Assembly (NCBI RefSeq): GCF_009389715.1 | Contig: NW_024068030.1 | Coordinates: forward strand, 220,976 to 284,975 | Length of the DNA stretch: 64,000 nt | Origin: Phoenix dactylifera | Taxonomy: Eukaryota > Streptophyta > Magnoliopsida > Arecales > Arecaceae | Reading direction: 5' to 3' | Shown here: piece by piece, positions 1-13,300 of the stretch | Numbering within the stretch: the stretch's first letter is position 1 | Layout: each line of letters opens with the position of its first letter | Notes under the pieces: generated by a model | Told to the model about the DNA's origin: nothing | The model's input: the letters and a program-made list of their open reading frames with translations, nothing else | Databases searched by the model: none | Translations under genes and position numbers: made by a program

Positions 1-383
1 AGCTAGCTTTCCCTAACACATTCTTTCCATATCATTAGAATTCAGTCTGTTCCTTCTCCACAGTCATAACTTAGAGCTTTGGTATGATAAATATGGTATT
101 ATTAGTTCTTTGTTATGTAGTTTACTGCTGAAGATTATTTCTTGGTTCCATTTCCATGGTGAAGTTTGATTTGAAGCTTTATTCCTTCTCTTTCTGGTTT
201 TTTTACTTTTGATGTGTAGGAAAAATTAAGTCTAAAATATTTTTTTTTTCATGGTCTATGAAATATGAATTTTGTTTAATGGATAAGGGTTGTGATATTG
301 AGGCTTTCTCTAGGGAGAAAACATTTTGGAGCTCTTTTCCCAACCAAGTGCTTCACTGTGAGACTTCAAAAGAGGTCATCATC
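1..383. other. Upstream region and probable 5' leader of the saposin gene
   Basis: No coding ORF of note is visible. The last stretch before the ATG at 384 is probably transcribed leader, because the ATG is followed at once by a good splice donor (gtaagt at 387). I see no convincing TATA box or transcription start. The region is otherwise AT-rich with short T runs. Confidence 0.4.
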
Positions 384-3300
384 ATGGTAAGTTTAGTTTT
401 TCTTTGTTATCTGTCAAGAGTCAAGCCTTGAAAGCAGCATAATTTGTCCTTAGTTCATGAAAATCTTCTTCATAAAATATTTGAGTGCTGGTGTTGTCTT
501 GGATGTTTTAACAAGGTTGCAACATGATTGATCTTTTTTAAGATCCGGCGCAAAACCAGATCTAAAAGTCACAACCTCTGATGCATGGTTTGATCTTGTT
601 CGATTTCAATAATTTGAAGTCATCAAACAATTAGTTGAAATAAATATACAATGAAAAAAGTGCTCAGGATCTAAAAATTTAGATGCCAACAAGTCCTAAA
701 AATGGTAAAATTCAGTATTTAAGCCGATCTCAAATAATTGCGATCAGGCTTTGTCATCATCATCACAGTTAGCTCAGGATTAAACACAAAGACGAACTTG
801 TGAAATTTGAGATTAGGCATGAGAAGTATGTAAATTTAAATTTGAGAATTGAATGTGAAGTATGTAAATTTATTATGGTCTACTATTTCCTGGCAGGCAA
901 GGATGGATACAAGAATGACATGGTGCTTTATGATCCTATTCATTTCATTGACAGATGTCGATGCAAGGCATAAGGTTGAGTCCATGACAGTGAATGAAGG
1001 TGAGTAAGGTTAAATCTAGTTCTCTTCCCCATGTCACCTTATATCCAGGAGTCTCGGTTCAAACTCTGACAAACGAATGTGAATTGTGTAGCTATACAAT
1101 CTAGTACTTCCTGCATTCTAAAGCAAAGTAACTTACCAAAATCTTTAGTGGAAACCTAATTAACCCTAGTTAATTTGATATTGAGGATTTCTAAGTACAA
1201 TATCTTTGAAGAGCACATTAGCATAAAATGAACAATAATACTTCCCATCAATTTTTGTTGGAAGAAAATTACATAATCATCTATGAATGCTAATCTTTTG
1301 TCTTGACAAGTCACAATGCTACACTGCTTATATATGTGAATGCACTGTTGGCTGATGATGATGGCTAACACTGTTAATTGTGTATCATGCTTAGAAACTT
1401 TAGGAAAAGCTGCGAAAATCTCAAGCACCATGAAATTGTTTGAAGAAATTGGCATACTTTCAAGTGAAGTATGTCACATTCTGCCTGATGATTTAGAAGC
1501 TAAGGTACAACAGCCTGCTCATATGCTTGATATGCTTGCAAGGACCTTTCCAATGTGGTTTCTTATTCTATAAACCTTTATGCTTGTATCTTTGAAGTGT
1601 CTAGAGACATCAAGGACTTTTCTTCATCAAACTAATTTGATGTTCCAAGGACCATTCCATGAAGAAAGCCACTGCAACAACTCAGAGTTGTGCATCGACG
1701 AAGACAGGTCTCTAATTGGAATTGATATTTTTACGGAGGAAAAGATCCTTATGAAGGTAAAATTTAAATTAAAAAGCCAAATTTCTACATAACCCATCAT
1801 GCATTATTATATGATCTTAAGTTTTCTTGTTGCTAAAAATCTCATTCCTGGCTTTTCTTTTATTTTTTTTAAGAATAATGGTGTGAGTGCCACCATCTCA
1901 AGTCAAACTTGAGATCTCTAGCTTCCTGACACAATAATTACGGAGAGGAGTGCCAACCAACTTAGACAAGTTCATTGGGCAATTTTATCCATGATGTTTG
2001 ATGTCATGAACATAATTTTATGCTTTTTCTATTAGCTAGGGAAAATTAATTTGACAAAAGAACATTATGTTTATGCTTTCACATAGAAGGTTGTGAGAGT
2101 ATGCTTAAATTAGAAGAGGTAAATGAATATTAGACCCGGAGGGGGGGGGGGTGTCAAACTTGAGATCTCTAGCTTCCTGACACAATAATTACGGAGAGGA
2201 GTGCCAACCAACTTAGACAAGTTCATTGGGCAATTTTATCCATGATGTTTGATGTCATGAACATAATTTTATGCTTTTTCTATTAGCTAGGGAAAATTAA
2301 TTTGACAAAAGAACATTATGTTTATGCTTTCACATAGAAGGTTGTGAGAGTATGCTTAAATTAGAAGAGGTAAATGAATATTAGAACCGGGGGGGGGGGG
2401 GGGTTGTTGAGTTCAACTAGTAGGTTGTCTTGTGTCCACCATTGCTATTTTAAAGATATATATTGCCTTTGTCTTAATTTAGGTAAGCTACTTTTTATAC
2501 CTTAGTTGCAAAGAATATTGTTTTTTTTTGGTACAATACAAAGAAATTGTTAATAGTTAATGGGTGACTTATGAAAAGACTGAAATAAGTGAAAAGTTAA
2601 ATCAAATAAAATATTAAAATAAAATTTTCATTTCTTATCTACCTACTATATAAAAAAATAAATACTCATTTATGGGCTTACAAACTTTACAATCAATAAT
2701 ATCAAAATTTTGTTCAGTTCTGTATATAGATAATGTAATGTTTTATTATTTGTATAAAAAGTATAATGTTGATATGCATCTAAATCTATATTATATTAAA
2801 AAATTAAGGAGAATTGAAAATTTTAAGTTTTCTCTGAAAGATTCTGTATCAACTTTTGTCCTCAAAATGCCATTAGAATTTTTCTTTTTTCCAAAATTAC
2901 CAGTCTCTCTCCAATTAAATTTTTACAATGTTGGAAATCCAACTACTACAAATAAATGTCCAGTTTAATTTCTAGGATAGCATATTACCTCTATGTTTCT
3001 TTTATTTATCGATCACTTGATCCATTCATTTATCTTACCAGAAATCAATTAAAATATGAAAGATCATTTAACATTTAAGATATTAAATTTTTAACTGTTA
3101 GGTTAATTAGTTTAGAATTTTCCATTACCATAGGTCATAGTTTCTTTTAAATCACTCTCGTAAAAATTAATTTAATATAATCTTTTGGCTTAAATAGTTT
3201 TATTTTTTATTTTAAATTTGCTTTTATTTTAATTTTTATATTTCTATTTTATTTTTTGTTAAATGCATGATGCAAACTCGATTGCTATATTTTGTGTGAT

Positions 3301-4249
3301 AGTTAATACCAAGTTTTACTAATATCTTCTAATTAAAACTCTTAATTTGACATTGTGAAGAATCTGCCTTCTCACTTTAATCTTTTCTAAAGAAGTATAT
3401 ATAAAGAACATGGGTGGTATGACTTTCGATTACCTTAAATACCAACATGCCTAAACCGATATACTGATAAAGTGTCAGGGTGGATCATATGTATATAAAG
3501 TCACAACTATATCTACACAAAATAAATCCGAATAGAATAGATTAATAAGATTCTCTTATTATACATTGTAAGATGTACCTTTTTTTCATTATGTTCTCTA
3601 TTATACTTCTTGCATTGATATATCTAGTTTGCAAATGTATTTTTGTAAAAATAATTGTTGGGTAAAAATGTTAGAATGTTTATAAATTACTCATATACTA
3701 TATATCTAGAAAGGAGCAAATACAATAGAATCACATTTTATTTGATGCTCACTATACTTGCCTTTTTATTTGTTATTAGATGCTTGAAGAGAAAGGATGT
3801 GTTGCATGCCGTAGGTTTGTCAAGGAGCTAATGACAAAGTTAAAACAGCCTAAAGCAAGGGTAACTCATAAGTTGGCTGATCAGATATATATTTGTATTA
3901 TTCCAATTATTCTTCTTGTTTCATCTTATCTAGAAAATTATTTTTCAGACGAGGATGGAGGAGGTTCTTATCGAGTATTGTGAAGAAGTAGAGGAAAATG
4001 AGCAATTAGTAAGTGCAAGCTCTCTCTAGACACCAAATAATTTATTAACTGAAGATTAGATCTTCTGCAAATTATTTAGAATAGCATAACATATTGAGTA
4101 ATATTATTATGAAAATCTTATTAATTTGTTTGCAGTGCAAGGAAACAGTTTATAAATATGCCCCTCGAGTTCTATCTAAACTTGAGAAGACGAAGCCCTC
4201 TGACTTGTGCCGAAAGATGGGCATGTGTAATGAGGAGATGACCATGTGA
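384..4249 (+). CDS. Saposin B domain protein (proactivator polypeptide-like), 7 exons
   Basis: This is a secreted or vacuolar protein with two saposin-B domains, a family that binds lipids and assists lysosomal or vacuolar lipid hydrolysis. Exons I read: 384-386 (the ATG alone), 897-999, about 1340/1395-1504, 1598-1756, 3780-3860, 3949-4008 and 4136-4249 (TGA). Exon 2 encodes a hydrophobic signal peptide (WCFMILFISL core). Domain 1 runs over exons 3-4 (NCVSC, EVCH, KCLE, SHC, ELC). Domain 2 runs over exons 5-7 (KGCVAC, EYCEE, QLCKE, DLCRK, GMC). The last three introns are all phase 0, and the final exons join cleanly. The total is about 220 residues, usual for two-domain plant saposins. The start at 384 is preferred because ATG|gtaagt and cag|GCAAGG splice in frame with the next ATG (903), which could serve instead. 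The exon 3 acceptor is not resolved: no AG lies between 1310 and 1393 (see findings). Function is assigned from family knowledge. Confidence 0.82.
1902..2403. repeat. 251-bp direct tandem duplication, two copies, each ending in a G run
   Basis: The segment starting gtcaaacttgagatctctag at 1902 recurs at 2153 almost without change, a period of 251 bp. Each copy ends in a long G tract (about 12 G near 2140-2151, about 16 G near 2388-2403). The pair lies inside intron 4 of the saposin gene. Near-identity implies a recent duplication or an assembly artefact at the poly-G. Read on the - strand, each copy begins with a tRNA-like A-box (TGTCTAAGTTGG) and may be a decayed SINE. Confidence 0.9.
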
Positions 4250-6964
4250 AGCCTATCTTACATCAAATTGAAATGTCATTCTAGCTATCATTTTGCCTTC
4301 ATTCGAAATAATCAACAAGGAGATACTACTTCTTGGAACTTTTGAATAACATGTGTCATCGATACACATTAATTATCTTTGCTTCCATGTGTGTAATCGC
4401 AATTACGATATTGTTTACAAATGTATTACATGTGTTTCACTTATTTAAAAGACTCATCCTATCATTCTTTGAACATATGTTTTGTCTTTCTTTAAGTTTA
4501 GTTAAATTTGAAAAGGAGAATTAATTCCGAGATCAAGATATTTTTGTTACTAATCATTCCAAAAATCCAGAAATTGGAAAGCATACATGCATAAAATCCG
4601 ATTGCTTATGAGAGCCAACCATGGAGGCTTTTGCTCAAAAATTAGTGCCAGTTACCATCTCCTTCAAGCATGCTTTCAAGACAGGGTTGGCTGCAATGGC
4701 TTTGGCTATTTAGCAAGAACATAATGCATGAGTCTTTTGGGAGAAGAAATCATCTGCTTTGCGGTAGTTTTCACAATGCTCGCTTCTTTGCTGCTTTTTG
4801 GGTAGGCATGGCCCCAACAAAGGAGTGAGCTAGATTACAAATTTCCAAATCTCTCTATTGGCCAATACGCTAGGATTCTAACCATCCCTTATCTAAAGTA
4901 TAAAGTTCAAGAACTTGTGCTTGGTATCTATTCGTGGGCACTCATTGTATGCTTTTGTTTTTCTCTTCTCCTTAACTCTCTTGGGCTTTTGTGTTTGATT
5001 GGGGAGACAATGATATTATGACTATTAGAAAACAAAGCCACCCCCCCAACCACAAAAAAAAAAAGAGGAAAAACATAAGGCTATAAAATGAATATAAAAT
5101 GTATGAGGCAAAGATACGACCTATTACAATAGTTAAGCATGACAAGGCCCGGGACAAGTACTTTTGAAATTATTGTGCATTTAACGAGACTGACATAATT
5201 TTCTTATGGGAATATCATGTGGATGATGAAAATATAATTTATTTTCAGATAAAATATTATTATTAAATATGTAGATGAAACTATTGAAAGAAATACCCCA
5301 GTGCCTTTGGAAAAATTAACTCACCCAAGTAAATGCATCTATCTATCTAGTTGAACAAATTAAAATATTAATCAACATCCCAAATTGTGAACATTTCCCA
5401 ACAATTTTAAGGAATAACTTTGTCCTTTAATTAAGTGGCTAGGAGCTCTTTTGCCCACCACCCATATACGTTAACTCTCACTTCGATTGTCTATAGAGAG
5501 AGGAGTGTGCCAGAAAAGCTTGCTAACAAGCAAAAAATAAACGAGCCCAATGGCTATGCTAGGTAGATGCACGAGTGTGCCACCAGCATTTGATTAGCCA
5601 GAAATAGATTAATCACGGGAAGAAAATGAGAGTAGCATGGGTCTAGCCTTCAAGAATTTTTGTTACCGCGACACCACTTATTGTGAAAGAAGATGGATAG
5701 GTCGGATAGGGTGTAGCCAGAGTTATAGCTGAAGAAATCTGTTGTTGCTGCTACTTCTAAAGTAGAATCCTGTTGATAATCTAAGAGCAAGATAAAGTAA
5801 AAGAAATTAAAGATAAATTGGATTATTGATGTATCCAAGAGTTTCTTTCTCAACATTTCTGATATTTATAAGTGGCTCCTCATAACGGGGTAAGATAGAT
5901 ACTATAACTCCTTTTAGACACTTATCCTTGCTATTATTTGCTAAATAGCCTATTACTATTGTATATGATAACTAGTGCTACCCCTCCTCTCACATCATGT
6001 GCAATAAGAAGATAGGTATAACTATCCCACTTCTCTCATATTATGAATAGTGAAAAGTGGTGTAACTACCCTCTTTAGATTTTGCTCTTGTAGAACCTCG
6101 TCATAGGCTGATAACCCTTACTCCTCTTAACTCTGTACTATAATCATTTGGCCTGCACTCTTGGTATTTCGGTCTGCACCTCTCTTGCTATGTCGGTCTT
6201 TAGATTACAATTGGTCTGAATATAGTGCAAGCACCTACACTCTATAACGTATTTTCTAAAATTTTATAAAATGCTTATTTTCCTAAAATTTTTCTAATAA
6301 ATACTATTTTTTTATTTTCTACTTTTCCTGTTCTCCTTAATAAGCTATGGAGGTTCCCTAATGCTACTATAAATCCTTACTGAACAAAGCCACTCATTAT
6401 CTAATAATTCTATACTTGCCCCTCTTGCACCATGATAACTGATAAGTCTCTTGCTTTAGACACAAATAACAATTATTTCTATCTATTCTTCCACCCAGTT
6501 AGTCACCAAATTTCACCCAATAATAGCCCTAAAATTGGACTAGGGAAAGCTACAAGCTTATCCTAACATGACCTGCTCAGATGACATTTCTCTTTATTTC
6601 TGACAACACTTCTTATAATCTTGTTAGCAATTTTTGAAGACTTGCTATAGAAACAAATATTGATTGCCTGGATTGTTCCTATCAAACTCTTTCTTCAAAA
6701 TAAGATAGCTGATTACTATGAGATTTGCTCCTTGAGAGGAGTGCTATTTTGGAGAGACATAGGATACACAAATGAGATATTTCATTATGACCCTATCAAA
6801 TTCACCCAACAGGAGAGGATATCTTGTTCGATAGCTTCTGATGAACCCAAGAATACACCATTAATTACCTTCAAATATCGGAGCACCTCTGACTATAAGA
6901 CCTTATTCACAAGTGCTGAAAGAAGATGAACATAATTAAATATAAATATGAATTTCATAAGTCA

Positions 6965-7145
6965 CTAAATGTTACATGGCTTAACCAGAGTCAAAGGAAT
7001 AACTTAAGGAGGGTTAGAGGACTAACTCTAATTTTTATTAAGTAGAGTTAAATGTCTAACTCTAGTTTGGATCTTATCAAATGCCAAAGGACTAACCCTA
7101 GCATGAAATTGATTCAACTAGAGTCAGAGGACTAACTATAGATGC
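6965..7145. repeat. Cluster of imperfect ~20-bp repeats around 'ggactaactctag'
   Basis: About five degenerate occurrences of a phrase such as agagtcagaggactaactc lie within 180 bp, some followed by its partial reverse complement (agagtta / taactct), so the cluster is weakly palindromic. It is non-coding and of unknown origin. Confidence 0.45.
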
Positions 7146-10100
7146 ATCAAAAAAAGAGTTACTAATTGGGGCCGCGGGACCAGTAACCAACCATATCTTA
7201 GTTTCAAAGTATAAATTTAGCAGACTACGATTTGATACTTTAAATGATCCAAATTTAATATGGACTGGACTTGATTTGATCTAATCGAGGTTTACTTAAA
7301 ATTTCATTGATCTTTTTGGGACCCCAATTGGATTTGGCCAATCTTGGGATTTGACCCTCTTTTAGGTCTAACCCATGCTTAATCAAGCGCATACAATCTT
7401 AGATTTTAAATTTGAATCTTTTCACCTTTGGGTTTCAGATATAAATTTCTCGACTGTGTTTGTACCCATTTTCATGGATGCAAGTTTAGGGTGATAAGTC
7501 TAGTTAGAATTTTGATTTTCATGTGTACATAGATCTAACTCTCTTTCGCTTAAATCGTATGCTTTGAAGATTAAGTTGGGAATATGCCCCTATTGATTAG
7601 TTTTAACCTTTTACAATTTGGTTTAAGCTTTATAAAAATCTTTTTTCTATAAAAAGCTATTTTTTATTTTTTTAAAAAAAATTCAACGAAATATAAAATA
7701 TTTTTTTTATTGATCATATATTTCTCTCTCCTCTTTCTGATTATCCAATGAGCCCGTAGTGGTAGGTAAGTTCGATGGACTAGCTTCATTGTGACGTCCG
7801 GATATGTCATCCGACTTAATGGCAAACTAGTTTTTTTTTTTTTTTTGGATTTATTGGCTTATAGGTAAAGCTGAGCCGAGTTTGAGCTCAAAAAATATTA
7901 AATTTTATATAAACTCTACTCGGAATCCAAATAGAGCTTAAGCCCGAAGTGCGGCCCATGATGAACTCCACTTATAGATATAATTACTAGCATTATGTTT
8001 GTGCAATGCGATTTTAAGCTATTGGCAGGACAAAACTGGATGCATTGGAAATTTGAGAAATATTCACACACCATCAAGACTCGCTTCGAATTTTTTTAAA
8101 AAATTAAGAAATCAAAAATTGGTGTCAGAATCTTGCGGTGGAGGGGAAATCCCAAGTGTTTCCATCATATAAAAAGAAAGATGTAATAACAGACAAAAAC
8201 TTCACCATTTTACCCCACTATATATTTAACAATTATGAATGTTTTAATAGAGATAGAGATAAGGCCATAAGAAATTAACATCCTCTTAAGTATTGGATAC
8301 AAAAGTAATCATGTGGGCCCGTTTAGTTGGGCCCAGCTGGATTTCTGGATTGGGATCCACGGGCATCTGACGTGGATTTCATTAATAATAGGTATCTGGT
8401 CACCATTCAGTGAACATAAGTGCACTACGGTCCAATCTATCATGTCCACTTGTCCAGAGAGATGACAAGCTATTAGGTTTTGTTTTTTTTTCATTTTTCT
8501 TCTGTTTTAGTGTCATGTTGCCTGGGAAAAAACAGGAAAAACAAAATCCCCCATTTGGATGAGATTCCCTGTTATTTGAGTTAAGTTCTAGTCCGATCCG
8601 CTTTGTACCCAAAAAAACACAAAAAATCCGATCCTCTAGATCTTTTCTATATATATATATATATAACATAATATAGTAGAAAATTTATTTTAACGAGATT
8701 CATTGGATTCAGATAAAAAATTAAAAAATATATATTTTTTTTGATTTAGAACTTCGAAGAGTCCAACCACGGTAAAAAAAAAACTCCAAATATAAAAATA
8801 AGACACAACCTTTTTACTCTCTCTTATTCTTTATCTTTTTTATTTTTCTTATTTCTGGATCTAATTTGCATCAAAGGTTCCCCATGTTGATCAGCATCAG
8901 TGATCTCTTGTACCCTTCTTTTAATGTACAAATTAGTTCTTTATCTTCTACTACATCAGATTAATCAGCATCATTCACGTCTCCAAATTATTAGATCGGA
9001 TTTTGGTGGCAACACACACACAAAAAATATATACTTAAATTGAGTAATTCCTCGGGGCATTAGATAGATTGAAAGTGCAAACTCAAGTGAATAATAAAAT
9101 TGAAAAAAAATAAAAACACTCATAGAGATCTCTAAGAAGGAGTTATTAGGGCATTAGATAGATTGAATGTCAGTTTACTATATATTTTTTTTTAATGGTT
9201 GGGGTACCAACAATAATTTTAATAAATGATTAGGGGAACGCCCGAGTCAAAAAATTTAAAAGAAGAAAAATAAATCAGCACATTAAAAAAAAGAAAAATT
9301 AAAAAATTTTCTTATGTTTGGTTCAAAGAAAAAAATTTTAAGAAAGTAGCTAGGAGATGGAAGAAAATTTATGTATTTGTTAAAGAAAATTATTTCTCCA
9401 TTATATTTTTTTGTTCTCTCCTTACTTTTTACTTCCAAATAATGGAAAAAAGATTATTGCCTACCATAGTTTATTTCCTTTCACTTTCTCAATAACTAAA
9501 TAAAATAGAAAAATATTCCTTATTAAATTTGAATCTAGCACTTTCTCCAAATAGAGGAATGTAACCAGAAGAGCTTTAGCTTAGTTTGAGCGAAGCAAGC
9601 TAGCTAGATTGTCCGTATGCTTAAAACCTTTACATTTCTATATTTCTATCTACAATGAAAGATATATATATATACAAGATCTAACTTGAAAATATTAAAA
9701 AAAATAAAGTCTCACGGCAGTTACCAATAAGTGCTTTATTAGGAACTAATTTATCAATATAACACGAGGACCCCTTTTGTTGTGAAATAAAATCAGATGA
9801 GATTTTTCTTTTTGGACTACAATATCAAATTGCAACATGAAAAGTCCAACTTGTTTTTGATCTGCATGAGAAGTGCAGCACAAATTGTATTTGATCTCAC
9901 AGTCATATTTTGGGAGTTGACTACAACTCATTTAAAGGAGGAATTATTTTATGGATCAAATCTACAGTGGTTCCAAGATGAAATCATCCTCAAATAATTT
10001 CTCCACTCAAAGATTCATGACGTTGGCTTTTCTTGTTTTTTTTCCTCCGTATTTGCCTCTTTCCAATAAAACCGGGCCCGTGGGGAGGTTGGTGGGCCCC

Positions 10101-10189
10101 ATCCCGAAGATAGAAACCAGAACAGTTTTAGGATTTATCCTGACAACTTCTCGTCTCATTCTACATACATGGCAGAGGAGTTCTAACGT

Positions 10190-10262
10190 CTGCATCTGTC
10201 TCTTCTACTCCCCATTTGTCTCTCCGTTTCTTTCTCTTCTTCTCTTCCACTTCCACTTCTTC
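10190..10262 (+). promoter_or_regulatory. Pyrimidine-rich leader / Y-patch upstream of GABA-T
   Basis: A tract of almost pure C/T (tctcttcttctcttccac and similar) lies 60-130 bp before the GABA-T ATG. Such pyrimidine patches are common near transcription starts of plant genes, so it probably marks the core promoter or the 5' leader. No TATA box was placed with confidence. Confidence 0.45.
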
Positions 10263-10324
10263 GCCCTCTTGATCTCTCTGACTGAGATAGAGAGATCTTT
10301 GGAGGACTCCGAGGCTCGGCAGAG

Positions 10325-13300
10325 ATGATAGCCAGTAGTCTCCTTCGATCCAAGGCCTCCTCCAAGGTATTCAAGTCGCTTACTCGCTTGCTTTGTGATC
10401 TTTTTCCCGATCAACAAGCTGTATTTGTGGTGAATTTTTTATTTGATTTGGCCGATAATTGTGTCATTCTTGCTTTATGGATTGGATGGATGTGGTTCCT
10501 GGATGATAGTCGTAGTTTTGATTTGATGTGTTTCTCAAAAAAAAAGTTTTTTTTTTTTTTTTTTGTAAATGAATGCGTGGAATCTCGATGAGTGGTTCCA
10601 ACTGGCTGGATGATTAGCCGCTTGGAATGATTCTCAACAAAAGTGATTCCATGGCATTCCTCTGATTCTTTTTTCCACTGCTTTTGGGTTTCTAATTGGT
10701 TCTTATTTTGGGTCTGATCTAGATGAGTGGTTTTAAATGGGTGTTAAACTATTCTCATGAACACTTCGTGTTCTGTATGTAAAGCGTTTTTTTTTTTTTT
10801 TTTTTTTTTTTTTTTGTGAATGGGTCTAGATGCTTTCACTGCAGTTTTTTTATTTTTTGATTTTTTTTGTTCTGAGTTTTGTTTTGAACAAATTTAGACT
10901 CAATTTCAATAGCAATTGTCGAACTTGTATTGTTGTTATTTATGTGAGTTAATTATTGATGCTTTTGGCCACATATTCTAGTTTAAACAATTTTAAATTC
11001 TTGTTTATGTGAATTGGTGACTGATGTATTTATCATAATTCCTTTTTTATTCTGACTTTTTTAAATCCGTTATATATGAGTAATGCCCAATGCATTTAAT
11101 TTGTACACGCAACTACATAGTTAATCATATAGCACTTGTTGCTATACGTGATTTGGGTGTTCATCTTTTTGGTTAGCATCCTTTTTTAGATTCCAGTCAT
11201 CATTAGTAGTTGTAAATGGATTTGTGTTTCGAGGTCATGTAACTCTTTCTTATATGAACCATATATTGATGCTTCTGATGACCGTTTGATAAAGTTGCCT
11301 TGTTGTAACTAGTTCTAGATCTGATCTTGATGAGTTTTTCCAGATGCCTGTATGATTTCTTCTTGCTACTTTTTTTTTTCATGTCATTTGCTTACCTTGT
11401 CATATTAATACCCTGTTTTATCCTTCATAGGTTGGCATGCTCATCAGGCATGTTGCAACTGCTGAAAGGTTTCAGAGTCATGGACCTCCATACATTGCTT
11501 CATTTGCAAGGCTGATGTGTTCACAGGCATCTCTTCTGACTGATCCAACAGATGAAAAAGGGTATCAATGTTATGATCGATTAAATAAACTAATTTCTAG
11601 TTTTAGCGTTGAATATGCTATCACCGTTTCATGCCTTGTGGCCTCTTTTTTTTAGTTACTTGTATTCAACTTCCCACATTTGTGAACAAGACATGCATGT
11701 TGTGCATCTACTAAATGTGTTTTCTGGTGTCATATTTTGAATTTGTCAGGTTTAAGGGGCATGATATGTTAGCACCATTTACTGCTGGATGGCAAAGCAC
11801 TGACTTGCACCCCCTAGTCATTGAGAAATCAGAGGTAATTACCTCAGAGAGTTATGTTGGTCTTTTTGTTTTGGTTTTCACTGATAATCATACTTACCTT
11901 GCAAGCTTCTAAAAGATGTGGATAACATAGATTATGACATTAACCATCAATACTTGTCCCAACAATTTAACTTCAGGTTTACAAAATCGTAGCTCTAAAA
12001 GTTCAAGCCAGGAAAGATGAAAAAATAACAAGTCATGGAACTATTTGCAATTATTTGGTGTAATACAATGTCGAAGTGGTTTTAGAAACAACATTGCTTC
12101 TAATATTACATTGGTGAAAAATGTCATTTTACATTTAACTGAAAGCTGTTGGTAAATGCTGCAGGGTTCTTATGTTTATGACAACAATGGGAAGAAATAT
12201 CTTGATACCCTTGCTGGATTATGGTGCACAGCTTTAGGTACCCAAAATCTGCTAATTATTAGACGTCATTTTCAGGATTACTTTCTTCTAAGCACCAGTA
12301 CTTGTTGTCACTGATATACATGGTACGTAGTATTGATATAAACACACTTTACTAATCTTTATATTGCCTTATTGTCATCTTAACAAATAAGTGTGGCAAC
12401 ATTTAGTTTGAAAAGGTCTTCACAAATAGGCATTTGAAGAAAGTTAGTATTATCTGCCAAAAGCCACTATGCATCATTTTAAGAAAAGGTTCTGGACTTC
12501 TGTAAAGGTTCTGGACTTCTGTTCTTCTTATCCATGGAAACTTCAACTTATGTCTCCCTTCTTCTGAATCTTCTATCCAGCATTGTGTCAAATGATGGCC
12601 AGTATGATTATTGCTGTCAAGCTGGCTCTTGGTGCAAATTGTTTAGGAAATATTGGAAATGATGATGTTAGCAAGACCTTTGAATAGTGGATCATAATGC
12701 GCAAGGATCACTGTCATTATGTCATAGTAAAATTTGGTGTTTATTGATTACTAGTCAAACAGGCATGAAAATTTAGGACAGAGAATCGTACGGTTGAATG
12801 GGAGGGGAAGGACTAGAGAAAGCACACAAGCAACATATAGTTTCCCTGTTTGTCATGGATGCCAATTCTGCATGGACTTGCAGTGAGTGAAGTATCTGAA
12901 AGTTTTAAATTGCTTATAGCTAGTTTTCAGGTAGAAGAGCTAATATTTTGACTAAGCACCTGATGATTTTCCATAATGTAAATTCTTGGTTGAATTATTA
13001 GTTGCTTACAAGTTTCCATACGGCGATCTTATTTGAATAAATATGTTGGTCAATTTGTATATCTAAATGATTAGTTTTTTAGCCAATTGGGTTTTGCCCT
13101 AGTGGTCACACCCCTCTTCTTAGCAACCAAAGGTTCTAGGTTTGGCTTGGGTGGTGTGTGCAAGAGAATGCTCAGGATATGACATGCATTCTGGCATATC
13201 TGCACTGCGTTACTGACACATAATATTATATATGCATGTTGATGGGAATCTAAGTTGTTCTCAGAGAGGAGTGCTAACTAAAGCTCTAACCAGTTAACAA

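Larger units (their letters stand above)
4250..10324. other. Intergenic region between the saposin gene and GABA-T; no gene seen
   Basis: About 6 kb of AT-rich DNA. The ORFs here are short, lack recognisable domains and have no supporting splice structure. It contains T- and A-rich tracts, a short TA run near 8649-8665, a cluster of short imperfect repeats (6965-7145) and a possible decayed tRNA-derived fragment on the - strand near 9528-9590. The last few hundred bases should hold the GABA-T promoter and leader. I see no certain TATA box. Confidence 0.6.

Noticed and set aside
6660..6929. 89-codon open frame with Met start
   Set aside because: No domain, no conserved motif, no neighbouring exon or promoter signal; expected by chance in 6 kb of intergenic DNA.
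8300..8640. Possible MITE with gggcccgtttagttggg start
   Set aside because: I could not find a matching inverted end or target duplication.
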